A stretch of 64,000 bases of DNA, taken from Cinnamomum chago (taxonomy: Eukaryota; Streptophyta; Magnoliopsida; Laurales; Lauraceae). Both the position numbers and the translations under genes were made by a program. Under the pieces are notes generated by a model. It was not told where the DNA came from. It saw only the letters and a list, made by a program, of their open reading frames with translations, and did no database searches. This document shows, piece after piece, positions 35,745 to 48,211 of the stretch. Numbering within the stretch: position 1 is the first letter of the stretch; every line of letters starts with the position of its first letter. Where the stretch lies: NCBI GenBank assembly GCA_038049695.1, contig CP142451.1:8678001-8742000 (forward strand), written 5' to 3'.

Positions 35745-38700
35745 GTGCTTGTGGGGTAGACTTTTGATAATCTAAGCTGCTTATCTTGAGGGCACCATAG
35801 GATAGGGCATGCCCTAAAATCCCAACTAATGGATAACTAGACAATCCATTTGATGACTTGCAAATTTGATTGTAATAGCCAATGCTCTGTGTTTAGGATA
35901 GGGCATGCCCTAAAATCCCCACTAATGGATAACCAGACAATCCATTTCATGGCTTGCAAATTGATTGTAATAGCCAATGCTCTGTGTTTCAAGGGTGAAA
36001 TTAGTCAGTTTGGATCGTCTAGTGGGAAATCTGTTGGGGCCTCGTCCTTCCAGATGGGAGTCCACAATGTGAGGTGTTGGATCACCAAATCTGCGCTGCT
36101 TGTTTACAGCTTGTAGGGCTAGCCATTGGCCAAATAAATGGTATGAGTAAATGATGTATATTTCCCCTCCTGAACTTGTTCTTGTTTGCTAACGATTTTT
36201 ACTCTATGTTGAAGCACTATGCAGAAAGATCAATCTCCTATAAGCACCGGAAATTACTCAAGGGAGATAGTGAAGCCAGCTAAGCCATTGTTCACTAACC
36301 AACACTTCTCTTCACCACCCAAACGAGGATTCACAAACACTTTTCCTTTCAATCTGCAAATTTCTTTCAATGGTGCTTTTGGAATTAGAAGTGCTCCTGA
36401 TAGTTCATTGTCAAGTCCTTGTAGAAGTCCTATGAGAGGGGTTTGTCCTGAGCAAAGTATGAGCTCTGACCTGGATGTTTCCTCACTTGGATCCGGCCCA
36501 TGCTCCAGTACAGGTTTAGGTCATAGTTCAATTAGAGGAGAGATGTCAGGAAAACTATTGTGGCAGCGAAGAAAGGGTAGTACGGAGTGTTCTCCAATAC
36601 CTAGCCCTAAAATAAAAAGTCCTGGACCTAGTTCTAGAATACAAAGTGGTACGGTCACTCCACTGCATCCACGGGCTGGTGGGGGAGCAGCACTGGACTC
36701 ACCCACCAATTGCCCTGATGATGGGAAACTGACAAGCCACCGTTTGCCACTCCCTCCAATTACTATTTATAATTCTTCTCCATATTCTCCATCAAATTCA
36801 GCAGCAATGATTTCATCCCCAGCTCCACGCAGTCCTGGAAGGGCTGAGATCCCTACAAGCCCTGGTTCATGCTGGAAAAAGGGGAAGCTAATCGGCAGAG
36901 GCACATTTGGGCATGTTTATGTTGGCTTTAACAGGTTGGTGTCTCAAATTTTCTGATCATTCAATGAGTTTGATCCGTCTCAGCCTTTCATATCATTTAT
37001 GCTCCCAAAGTCGTGGGTTTCTGATTGCATCCTTGCATATCTGTTCTTATTCTGTGATTCTGCTCATAGTGAAAGTGGAGAAATGTGTGCAATGAAGGAG
37101 GTTACTTTATTTCCTGATGATGCTAAGTCCAGAGAGAGTGCAAAGCAATTGATGCAGGTAAGTTACTTTTCTAATAGAATTTCTGAGAAGATTCGTATGA
37201 GTCTGCAGTTTGCATTTCTTCTCATATCATGCTGGTGACTGTGCTGTTACTTTTTCTCAGGAAATAACCCTCTTGAGTTGTTTACGGCATCAAAATATAG
37301 TACAGTATTATGGATCAGAGATGGTATGCTCTTTGCATTGGTACTTGGTAGTGCCAATCACTAATTTTTTTATTTTTTATTCTTTATTCTTTATTCTCTT
37401 GCCATGCTGCATTTCATAAATCACAACTCACATGAATAAACAATTGTGTGGGGGGTTCTGAATTTTACAGAAGCAGCATCTATCCCCCTAGATGGTTAGG
37501 GGTAGTTTGAGAAACATCTTCAAAATGCTGAAATGACAACATTGCATTATTTTTTCTCCAGACAGAAACCTCACTAGAGATTTGGGTGTAAATATTTTTA
37601 TCAAGATAATTAAATTTCGTGAAAAGAAAATAAACACAGACTTACTAGCTTCCGATTAAAATAATAGACATAATGAACAAAACAGCAGCATATAAAACCC
37701 GAGCAAATGTTAGCATATAGAATGAAGTGCATCATTATATATTTTCCATGTGTTTATTCTTGAATTCTTGTTTTTTAAATAGGTAATGGAACCTGAACCT
37801 GCAACCTCATGGTTGAGAGCACCTTACTACTGGATACTGGTTCCGGCCGTTATTGACTTCTTTTTCCATTGAATAATTTGGTTGAGCAAGCTTGCATGTT
37901 TCTAATCATGATTTTAGTGTTCCTTTTTCTTGAGTAATTGCCTCACAGATATGAGCTGTGTAGCGAGACAAACACTAGGAGAGCTTGCTTTAATACACTG
38001 CACTAAACTTTCCAATGCCAACAAGTAAATGTCAGCAACTTAGAAAAATCCAGCAATATGCTTGAGCCTTGCCCCTTACATAATAGCCCCTTTTAAGGTG
38101 CAAATCAGTTTCCTACTGCACTTCCACGTTTCAGCTAATACATGTTTCAACTGATATGCTGTATGATAACCAGTAAACTAGTATACAAAACCATTGGACA
38201 AGTAGAAACAGCAGTAATTCAGCAGGATCACACATGGATTCCAGCCCACAAAAAAATTGTGACACCGCCCTTAAATTTTGGGTAAACTGATTTGAATAGG
38301 TGTATGTTTTCACACCTAGGACCGATTAGGCCATTATGGTCTGGATCCTAATTTATCTCCATGTTCCTCACAATAGGATTTCATACCAAGAAATAAACTG
38401 AACCAGGAATTCAGCACTTACCTGCAAAAGTCTTCCAAATACTACTATAAGCAATCCTCATGTCAGACTCATCCTTCAGTTAGTTATGCACTTCAAAAAG
38501 CCAACAAGCACAGAGTAAAAGTTCGTGAGTAAAAAATGCAGGCAATGCTAGACAATGGCTAGGTTGCACTACAAGGATAGAGGCTTTACACCCAGAATGC
38601 GTCTTTACTGCCAAACGTTCTTTCATCTCAATTCAGAATTTATGATAATTTTGATAAGTTTTATTGTTGAAATTGCATCGTGACATTTTTATCCATATAA

Positions 38701-40210
38701 AGAATATGAAATAGAACTTTGTGCTTAAATCTGATTTTTCATTTACTTCTCTACATTACATTTGATCTTCATTGTTTGAACAGGTAGATGATAAATTGTA
38801 TATCTACTTGGAGTATGTGTCTGGTGGTTCCATTCATAAGCTTCTTCAAGACTATGGACAATTTGGTGAACTGGCCATTCGTAACTTTACCCAGCAAATC
38901 CTTTCTGGCCTTGCATATTTACATGCCATGAATACTGTCCATAGGTGGATGTACATTCTAAACTCTGTTTCTAATTTCAAAGCAATAGCAGATTCCAGCT
39001 ATGAACTTGTTGGAAGTTTTGAATTTGTGGACCATTGTGTGAGTGGGGTTCACCTTGATGCATATGCTGATCAGGAGTAGGGTGGGATCTACAGAGTTGT
39101 AGATCTTTAAGTGGATTAGGGCTACATACAGAACTGGCACAATTGGATGATTGTGACTATCAATATGAGGGCCCCAAACTTATATAGGCACTCATAAAAC
39201 TGTTGAACTTTGGTGCCTATAAATGTTTGGTTACAATTACCTGGTTGTATTGATATCTGGCCCATCTCGAGTCCATTTCAGGACTTTCAAATCTGAAACT
39301 ACGCCTTCAGTCCATTTTAAGACTCTCAAGTCTCAAATCCGAAACTAAGTTTCTAACCCTGTAATTGACAGGCATCAAGGTATGCCACCTGGGCTGGTTC
39401 ACAAGTTTGAAACTTGTAGCATGTTCAGAGCCAAAATTTCCTCTGTTATGTGAAAATTATATAATTAGAAACCTCCCCTCATACTTTATGGTCCTTCTTC
39501 TATCTTGATGTTCTCCATATTTAAGGTCATTCGGAATTTCGTACACAGGGATATTAAAGGTGCGAATATTCTTGTAGACACCAACCGGCGTGTTAAACTT
39601 GCTGATTTTGGCATGGCAAAACATGTAAGGTTTGCATATTTGATTTATTTTTTCAATGATATCCATTTATCTTTTAGAGCTCTTCAATATCCTATTGCAA
39701 ATTGCTGATTTTAGGATAGGGTTCTTTGGGGGCTTGTTTGACATAGGTTAAAGATCCATGGGCTAGATTTTGCATCCTTGGAAAGGTTGACTCGTTTTTT
39801 AGAAGGATTTAACAATGGAGACATAGTGATGGTCTTCTCTAGAAATGATAAACAAATTGCTTATATATTTATTTATTTATTTACTTCTACAAAAGGAGTG
39901 GGATATGTAATAGTGAATGATACATACCCTCCTGGGAGTTGGAGTGGCATAAGGCATGGGTTTGCTGTTCAAAACCTGCCTTAGATTTGCCCAGTGTGTG
40001 TTTGTGTGGGTTTTGCTGGCGTCGCCCATGGGATTAGTCTTATTGGGTCAAAGGCCTTAAGCATACCCACATCAACAACAAAAAAAAAGTGAATGATACA
40101 TGCAGAAAACTATTGACAAGAAATATTCACTCTCTAGCTTGTGGTGTAGTCTTGTAAGAGGTGGGTTGGTATATGTGCTACTGCTGGTCCTATATAGCAT
40201 AGCATCATCA

Positions 40211-40249
<39 letters not shown>

Positions 40250-42976
40250 TATTATACTGGTAACTTCCATGGTGCATAGGTTTTATCACTTAAGGAACAC
40301 CCATTTTCTAAGATATGCTGCCGTTTATTTTTAAAAAATGAATTGAGCTTGAAATGACTAACACTACAAAAAAAAAAAAAGGTTGAATGATTTTGGGTCT
40401 AACTTATAAAGATCCTAAACTAGTCTAGAATTGTGTCCACAAAATGAAAAAAAAGAAAAAAAAATCAATTGCATGATTAAACACAAGTACAATGAAATTA
40501 AATGAATAATGATACAGGAAAAAATCTTGCACTTGGTGCTTCCGCCTTTTTTTTCTTTTTTGAAAATATGAGCTTGTTTTGAAATTTGAGCCAAGCTGAA
40601 ACAGTGATGTAGTGAAATGAGTGACTGTACATATGTAGTCTCTGGTGATTTGTAAACTTATGCATGGATATCTTGTTTATGCTGCTTCATTTTTCTCCTC
40701 AGATTACTGGTCAATCATGCCCTTTATCATTCAAGGGAAGTCCTTATTGGATGGCACCTGAGGTTGGCTTGCTTTTCACCATAACTCTCTCTCTTATGGC
40801 ATCAGCTGCATTTCTCACGTTCATAGTTTTTGTTCAGGTCATTAAAAACTCAAATGGATGCAATCTTGCTGTGGATATTTGGAGTCTTGGTTGTACTGTT
40901 CTGGAGATGGCCACAGCGAAACCACCTTGGAGCCAATATGAAGGGGTCAGTTGTATTGGATTTGGAAGGCCTTGAATCTTTTTGTGTGAGCCGTGATGTA
41001 CCTGATCTAGCAAGTGCTTTAAATGTTTTGGCAAAAGGGATAATTATCAATTGATTCAGTTCCACTCGCTATGGGATTTTTGTGAATCTGAAACCACGAA
41101 GTAGGGATATTGTTTCTCTACTTTCTGCTCCAAAATGAAATTGGCATGATTGCACATGGATTTGAAATGTGCATCTGCAGGGAAAAAAAAATATCACCTA
41201 TAGTGGTTTCTGATTACTGCTACGTCCTAAAATGCTGCCAAATAATGCAAGTAGAATTGAGAAACACTTGCGATTTAAGCAACATCCACATGCACTTGCC
41301 TTTTTTCTTAGGACTTGAAATTGAGTTGTTTCTCCAGTAGCTGAAGTTCATGCACATACTCTAAGGGAGAGTTCTTGCATGTTGGAGATTCACTTACATG
41401 TTCTTGGTTTGTCATGTTTTTCTCTTAAGGTTGCTGCTATGTTTAAAATTGGGAACAGTAAGGAACTTCCTGCCATGCCTGATCACCTCTCAGATGATGG
41501 CAAAGATTTTGTGAAGCAGTGTTTGCAACGAAATCCACTTCATCGGCCTACAGCTGCCCAGCTTTTGGAGCACCGTTTTGTGAAAAATGTGGCATTGCTA
41601 GAAAAATCTACTCTTGACTTTGGGCCTCTAGAACCACCAACTGGAGTTACAAATGGAATGAGATCAATGGTAAGCCATTCTTTTGTGCTCCTTGCATGCT
41701 TGTCTCCTTGATGCTTCTTTTCTACAATTGTTGCTGGTTAGTCCACATTGGTTTGTGGCATTCCCATATGGGACATGTCTCATTATTGATCCACTGACTA
41801 ACTTCTTGGTGGTTTCGTACATGATCTGTTTAGTAAATAGATTACCTCTGTTTCTCATTAATCATCAACTGAAATCTTTCGCATGGAGTGCAGCATTTTG
41901 TCTTGTTCCATTTGTGGCTGCTAATTGATTATATCTAATCTGAGATAGTAGTAATGTGAATAGTTGAATACTTGTACAAAACAGGCCTCATCTTCTATGG
42001 TCCAAAAAAATCATTGTAATATTATCAACCATTCAACTGTTTTTATGTCTTTCTTCAGGGTCTTCAGCATGTGAGGCCTATTTCCTCTAATTACAAGGAA
42101 GGGCTTGCAATCCATCATCTTAGAGGACCAAAAGTTCATCTGGCAACAAGGTCTCTCTCTCTCTCTCTCTCGCTCTCGCTCTCTCTCTCTCTCTCTCTCT
42201 CATGCACAGTGTCTTTTTCAAATGAGCCCACCTTTTTCAAATGAGCCCACCTTTGATTGATCCAAACTTTTACAAGCACACTCTTAAACAACCCCCTGAA
42301 TTCAGATTCACGACACTCACTCCAAATTTTGACACTGATCCCAATATCCACTACTGGATGGGATCATGATAAACTATACCTCTAAATTTAAGTGCCAGGA
42401 TCATTTGAATGAATAGATATTCGGCCGGCCCTATTCCAATGAAGGGCTAGCATCCTATGGATGGATTTTTCCCTCTTACATTTACTTCAGTGCACAGTTG
42501 TAGACATAGCTGTCCTTTGCTAAATATTCTGAGTAGTTGTAATATGTTGTACTTTTCCTACAAGATCTTTAGTTGACAATCTTTACAGTGTTTTGGTTTC
42601 CAGTGATTGCCATATCCCGAGGTACATATCATGTCCAGTCTCTCCCATTGGAAGCCCTCTCCTCCATTCAAGATCTCCACAGCATATAAATGGAAGGATG
42701 TCTCCTTCTCCTATATCCAGTCCGAGAACTACTTCTGGCTCATCTACACCTCTTGGTGGTGCCAATGGAACCATCCCATTTCATCATTGTTACCAGCATG
42801 ATGGTTTTGGGTACATGCCGAGGTCCCAAAATAGCTTTTATGCCAATGGCTCTGCTTGTCATGACCCCAGGCCTGACCTCTTCCGGGAAGCGCAGCCTGA
42901 TTCACATGCCTCTAATGAACTTATGGCATCTGAAAATGACATCCTTGCAAAGCCACTCAGAAGGCCAGCTCACTAA
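34787..42976 (+). CDS. YDA: YODA-type MAP kinase kinase kinase, 11 coding exons, 843 aa
   Basis: Coding exons: 34787-35337, 36215-36934, 37070-37157, 37261-37323, 38784-38944, 39549-39624, 40703-40762, 40838-40945, 41430-41669, 42059-42150, 42604-42976. They total 844 codons with the stop. The Ser/Pro-rich N-terminus keeps YODA blocks ([38 protein letters not shown]). The kinase domain runs about 405-663: glycine loop G411-R-G413-T-F-G416, Lys433 (CAMKEV), HRD 527-529, DFG 547-549, and GSPYWMAPE ending at 573. The C-tail keeps [17 protein letters not shown]. In Arabidopsis, YDA (MAPKKK4) acts above MKK4/5 and MPK3/6 in stomatal spacing, zygote division and inflorescence shape. This copy is about 40 residues shorter than AtYDA, mostly in the tail, and may be a lineage paralogue. 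The start follows the family MP-WW-KS opening. Confidence 0.93.
35411..35553. mobile_element. hAT MITE (143 bp) in MAPKKK coding intron 1
   Basis: The left end ctatggtgcccggata and the right end gtatttgggcatcata are inverted repeats. The flanks cttataat (35403-35410) and cttctaaa (35554-35561) agree at six of eight positions. It belongs to the same family as the element at 59586-59706. Confidence 0.6.
35694..35742. repeat. Compound (CT)n(AT)n microsatellite
   Basis: About ten CT units run directly into about fourteen AT units in MAPKKK coding intron 1. Confidence 0.9.
35801..35992. repeat. Two-copy tandem duplication, 96-bp period, MAPKKK coding intron 1
   Basis: gatagggcatgccctaaaat starts at 35801 and at 35897. 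Both copies continue through aatggataac.agacaatcc and tgtaatagccaatgctctg. Each contains the palindrome gggcatgccc. The copies are over 90 percent alike by eye, so the duplication is fairly recent. Confidence 0.85.
37771..37850 (-). repeat. SINE-like fragment, reverse orientation, MAPKKK intron before exon 5
   Basis: On the minus strand it reads ctctcaaccatgaggttgca and then ggttcaggttcc. This matches the core of the segments at 12541 and 60331. A T-rich stretch upstream may be the complement of a poly(A) tail. Confidence 0.35.
39890..40092 (+). repeat. Possible SINE in the MAPKKK intron after exon 6
   Basis: It contains catgggattagtc followed by ttgggtcaaaggcc, a cacatcaacaac segment and a terminal A run near 40080-40088. 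The gggattagtc word occurs in Au-type plant SINEs. A similar tract (gtcttt, ttgggtcaaagg) lies near 47183. No target duplication was resolved. Confidence 0.25.
40211..40250. repeat. Compound (TC)n(AC)n microsatellite
   Basis: About eleven TC units are followed by about eight CA units in the MAPKKK intron between exons 6 and 7. Confidence 0.9.
42151..42200. repeat. (CT)n microsatellite abutting a splice donor
   Basis: Exon 10 ends AG at 42150 and the intron begins gtctctct, so the donor lies inside the repeat. Two cgct interruptions occur near 42171-42178. Confidence 0.9.
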
Positions 42977-43950
42977 GATCCTCAGGAACTCTGTGATGGG
43001 CTACTCCTATTGTCTAATACTATGCTATGACAGCTATTGAGGGATGAGGGATCAAGTGAATTTGACAAGCCCCACCATTCAAACTTAATCCTGGCTCTCT
43101 GGTGCTGGGATGCCCATGGTGTCAGAAATTGACAAGAGCACTTGGAGCAGGTGTTTGAGCTCATCTATTGATAGCTAATACGAGGAGAAAACACTTATGT
43201 ACAGTAAGCGCCTGAAATGAGAGTCCGCACAGTAGGAATAGAAGCTGAAGGTGTCCAAGAAAGCATATCAACATCTTTGGTTCTCAGGCATTCTTGTCCC
43301 ATCTATGGTAAGGCTCTTATAAGTATTTTCTTTTGACTGTTTAAGGAAGAATTATACAAATGCCTTAAGATCTGCCCAGTATCACTGGATCTGCAGTAGT
43401 TTGTATGTGTTGTGTTCCTAGTTCTTTCGTCCAGGCTGTTGATCTGATTGGAAGCCATGGTGGTCGACTTTGTGCCTTCGTATTTAAGGAGTGGGGTTAC
43501 ATGTTTGTTGTTGGATTGTCATCCTCTCACAAAGTTTTAGTGTTGTCCTAGCTCTCTCTTCATCACGTGCCTGATTTTACCGATGTGAAACTGGTTAAAG
43601 TTTTACTGTTATTTTTAATTATTTGAGATTTGTGCATTTCCCATTAAATATTCTTTGATTAAAAAATCTAATATATTAGCTGATCTGTGTGTTTAAATTG
43701 TTGGTTTTGCAGGAGCTGATACAAAAAATGATGGTTTATTCAGAAGCTCTTTACAGTGAAATGTTTGAACAGAGAAGAAGGTTTTGGTCTGTTAGGATAA
43801 AGCAGAGAGCTAAACTGGGAGACAGGGAAAGGCTTGTAGGATCAGGACTTATTATTATTATTATTATTAAGACCAATGTACAGATGATAGGGAGCTGTAA
43901 ATATCCAGATTTTGATCCATAAAGGTAGTTCAAGAGGTTTGCTGGTCATC
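42977..43950 (+). other. 3' untranslated region of the MAPKKK gene, perhaps with an intron
   Basis: No coding sequence follows the stop. Near 43712 a T-rich stretch ends ttttgcag before gagctgatac, a good acceptor, and a donor could lie near 43307 (tatggtaagg). The second part holds (ATT)n at 43849-43869. This suggests a spliced 3' UTR, not proven. Confidence 0.35.
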
Positions 43951-46900
43951 AACAGTTTGTTTTTACAGCATACTGTCGACACAGATTGGCTGTTGTAGAT
44001 CATTCAACCTAATTTTTGGTGTATGTTACCCATCAACTGAAAGTTGAAGAAATCTGATTCTGTTAATGTTAGAAATGATGAAATCATTATGCCTACTTGT
44101 TCATGTTAGAAATGATGGAATCATTGGGATAATGTAATAATCCTTTTATTAAATTGTTCACGGCTGATTGTTAAAAAGATTAGTTCTCGGCTGTCCAGAA
44201 TCGGGCTCAGGGCTAAAGGCTCCTATGCGGGGCGGGGCGGTGCGGGAGATACCCTGATCACTTATTCATCTCTCATAGGACTTGCATTCTTTTCCCTTGA
44301 CTGTATGTAGGCTTCTCATTGCATTCTTAGGACCATTCAAATTAAAACTATGCCCATAATATCTTCAGAATTTCCACAAACCCATAAATAGAATCAATAG
44401 AAGTTTCATGCATTACGCACATGTTTTGTTACGGGTTTCTTTGGTGTGTTGAAATGGACTAATGCAGCAATTGTCAACAAGTGAGAACAATCCATAAATG
44501 TTGGAAATCATGTAACCATATTTAATTCACCAAAAGATGGAGGTAGTTACTCTGAAAACGATGTGAGGGTGTACATATAAGATCACATGTTCCATCCCAT
44601 CTAACTTCTTTTTTTTTTTTAATCAAGCCGTATCTGATCCATTTTTATTGGCTTGGTTGGTTCTACCAATCCCATCTAACCATGTTTATAACCGAAACCA
44701 TTTTGGAAGGGTAAGGTTGCAAATGGAACGGTTCCTGTTGGAACTATACTGGACCTGGATCCATTTCTAAATAATGGTTCCAGTTTCGGATTCGATTTTG
44801 ACTCGGAAGCTGTTTAATTGGTTCCAAGCCTGGTTTCAATATAAATACCCGTATCTGGTTTCGAAATTGGATCTACCTAGAGAACTTGATCTAGTTCAAA
44901 AATTGGTTTTGATTTCTATTTAAATTTTTTATTTTTTCTTAAAATAAGTATATCATTCAACTTATAATAGTATATCAAGTCTACTATCTCCAGCATTATA
45001 CATAAAAAAATGTATAAAAAAAAAGTTTATTTTGAGGTACAATTTGCAATATCAAAGACTTACCTTGTGTCCATGGGTCGGAACCTGATCCGTTTATCAA
45101 TCGGAACTTAAATTACGTTCCGGACCCGATTATAAATCTGAACTTAAAATAGGTTTTAGACCCATGTTTTTTCAGGTAATCGGAGAATCGGATATCCGTT
45201 TGCAACCCTAGTAGGCACCGGCTGTTTGGAGAGTTTGGGCCCTGTGCCAAAGCCTGTTGAAGCTTGCTCTTTTCCCTATTGGGCTTCATATGTGGGTCTA
45301 CATGCAGCTTGTTAGATTTGAAGTTTGGCAAGGCATATGTATGAAAAGTAGGGCCGTTTCTAGAAGAACTAAGAAAACTAGGGCCGTTTCTAGAAGAACT
45401 CCATCAAAGGGAGGAAGAACAAGGGGTCATATGTGTGTAAAAAAGTCCATGTGAAATCCGGTTCAGGTTGACCCTTGTAAGTTGGGTTGATCCCTTTTGG
45501 TCAAGAAGTGCTAGCTCTGCCTGTGACGATCGAACATGAAAGTTACCCTGGAGTCGAGAGCAAGCTAGAGTACATCATTGGGTCAGGTGAGTCGAATGAG
45601 TCTGGCTGAGTCTTACTGAGTAATATGCCATTCTCACCAGAACTTTTCTTCTCTTTTTTTTTCCTTGCCGACCCCTTTCAAGCTAATGATGAGTGTTTTG
45701 AGTTACTAAACTATAGTTAGAGCAGTTTTCTCTTACAAGCAGACTACAAGTGCAGTCCAGTTTTCTGGGCCCGTTTTTGGTCAGTGCAGCTATTTTCACA
45801 CTTTTATCTTTCCTACATAAGGTAGCATGAGTAGTTTTATTTTACTAAATTCTTTCCCCCTTGCATCGACGTGCATTGTAAACAATCCTAATTCTAAACT
45901 AGCATAATCTATCAACCCGAGGACATCCCTAAAGTCTTCCCTACACTAACAGCTCCGCCCATGCCTTGATCTGCGCCTAAGTATTCCATTTCTACTTTCA
46001 AGTGTCTTCCATGCTGCCCAAATACACTTCAGCTGCATTCTCTATCCAAGGACACTCGATCTTTGATAGTATGGTTTTATATATATATATAAACCGACAA
46101 CAAACTAGGGTTAAAAGACCATTTTAGTTAGGGTTGTTACAGGATAATCTAATTGGACTAAATTTTCATGACCTTTATCCGTAAAAACACCTTTCCATCC
46201 ATCCTAGCCTCAATGATAAAAAAGCATCTAAGTCAAGCATACATGCAGGCTTTTCTCATAGGAGTAAATCCTCCTCATACTTAGATTGGGTCGACCTGAA
46301 ACACAGCCTGACCCCTAATCATTAGAATTAGCTAGGGGGTTATATATTTTAAACCCCTAATCATTAGCACTAGCCAGGGGATATTTATTTTAAACCCCTA
46401 ATCATTAGCATTAGCCAAGGGATACTCATTTAATTATTTTTCACAATAGGTGGGCGTGGCTGGTGTGCGTACGCCAAAGGAGAAGAAGAGCGGTCAAAAA
46501 GGGGCTTCCGGTCCAAATAATGCAGCCTCAGAACTTGCCCACGTGTTTCCCACCAACTGCCAGAACATTCCACAACAGAAAGTCTGATCAGCTTGCCTTT
46601 GCCGTTCAAACCACACATGACACATCCCTCTCTCTCTCCTTCTCCTTGACCATTCAATTGTTTCCTCTCTCTGTCTCTCTCTGTTGTCCTTGTCTATGGT
46701 TTTTCAAAATGAAGGTGACTCTTGGCCGAGCCTGTTTATCATATGAACTCAAATTTGGAAGCAAGAACCTAGTTTTCAGTTCCATTAGATATTTGCATCA
46801 AAATTTGGGTCTTTAATTGTGATTTCTTTTATGCTAATCCACCAGCATGAACAGCAGTTTTCATACTGTTCATGTGCTGTATAGATGGTTGGTCTTATTT

Positions 46901-47880
46901 ATTACATGATGCATAGTGGGGTGGGGAGAGATGGAAAGAGTCACAGAAAATCAATCTTTCAAATAATTTTAACTCTTGATTTAATAGTTTTGAAGTTTAA
47001 TAATATTTTAATAATAAATTAGAATTTTAGATTTAATCCATGTTGAGTAAAAGCAGGATGAGTGCCAATTAACTGTAATGTTTTTACATCATGGGATGGT
47101 GAGTGTGAAGGGGTGGGTTTGTTTCCTACATTTTTGTGTTTGAAACTCCCTACATTTGCTTGATGTGTGTTGTGTTGGTTTAGTCTTTTTGGGTCAAAGG
47201 ACATAATTTTCCGGCACCGGCCTAAATAAAGTTGGTTCATAGGTTATTTATTATTAATAATAAAAATCTCTCTTTTTTTTTTTTTTTTTTGGTATCCCAG
47301 TCTAGTGGGGCTGGGGTTCCTATCCCTCTGGAGAGGGGGCCCACGGGTGACGTGGGGGGCCTCTAAATGCATGCAACGAGGGGGTTCATGGGCCAGATGG
47401 AGTCGGACCAGGTTGAGGCATATTTGGGCTTGCCCCTACTATAGAAAGACCAAGACCAAGACCGTATGTGACCGAAGCCCGACATGGGCTATAGTTGTCA
47501 GCTTGGGGCCGCCCATTTAGTCAATTGTGCCGGGCGAGCTAGGCCTAATCGGGCTTAGTCCTGTTGTTGGTCTTTTATTCAAACAAATTTTCCACTACGT
47601 TACGAAAGGGACAGGTTTAGCCCGATTTTCATCACTTAATCCAAGCCCAACCCAAAATAGGCTGTTTTGTGCTCAGGCAGTCAGGCTGCCCCAGGCAGGT
47701 GCACCCCCTACATGCAAGTTGCAACAAAACAGGGTCAACGTGTCTCCATGGTCCATGGATCCTACAAAATAGTCTTCAGTTAATGACGGGAGAAAGTTCG
47801 TAATTGCTGATGCCATCAATACTTGTGCAGTAGAAACTAGTGACCATCTAGAAGATGAAATACCATCACGTTTTCGACTT
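43951..47880. other. Intergenic spacer between the MAPKKK and BTB genes
   Basis: No gene was recognised. It includes an hAT-like element (44712-45210) and three short near-repeats of aaacccctaatcattagca near 46310-46410. A pyrimidine-rich stretch at 46620-46690 resembles a plant leader but leads to no recognisable protein. GC-rich low-copy sequence at 47290-47560 has inverted cgggctt / agcccg words and may be a transposon end. Confidence 0.45.
44712..45210. mobile_element. Non-autonomous hAT-like element, relative of 4406-4907
   Basis: The left end taaggttgcaaatgg and the right end ccgtttgcaaccct are inverted repeats. Internal blocks match the element at 4406 in the same order (gttcc, gactcggaa, tctacctagag, tatcattcaac, ataatagtat). 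The flanking octamers no longer match, so this copy looks older or rearranged. Confidence 0.55.
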
Positions 47881-47885
47881 TGTAT

Positions 47886-47893
47886 TATATAAA
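47886..47893 (+). promoter_or_regulatory. TATA box candidate for the BTB gene
   Basis: tatataaa lies about 320 bases before the chosen start codon and just ahead of a CT-rich leader. Transcription would start near 47915-47925. Confidence 0.5.
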
Positions 47894-48211
47894 CACCGAA
47901 CAACCGCTTTCTGGCCTTCCTATCTCTTTCTTCTTCCCTTCAAAAGGACATCTAACCTTTCATCCTCTTCCATCTTCTCCTCTGCAAGAAGAAATTTTTA
48001 GGGTTTCTAATCTCTCTCTCTCTGCTTCCTTTAGTGACAATTCTACAAGTTCTCCACTGCAGAAGATTGAAAAGGAAACTAGGTTTTTGAGGGAAGTTGT
48101 CAGGGTCAGGTATTTGGGTCTGTTTTTTTGGATTGCCATTTTTTGAATTCTAGGGTTCTTGAAGGAAGAATCAAAGGGTTTTCTCTTCTGGGGTACCCTC
48201 AAAAATCAAAG

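Noticed and set aside
46463..46816. Open frame preceded by a CT-rich leader-like stretch
   Set aside because: The product has no recognisable domain, no splice continuation and a low-complexity Ser/Leu block from the CT repeat.
48128..48211. Earlier in-frame ATG for the BTB protein
   Set aside because: It would add 28 residues without domain character. The ATG at 48212 gives a length and an opening typical of the family. The earlier start is not formally excluded.
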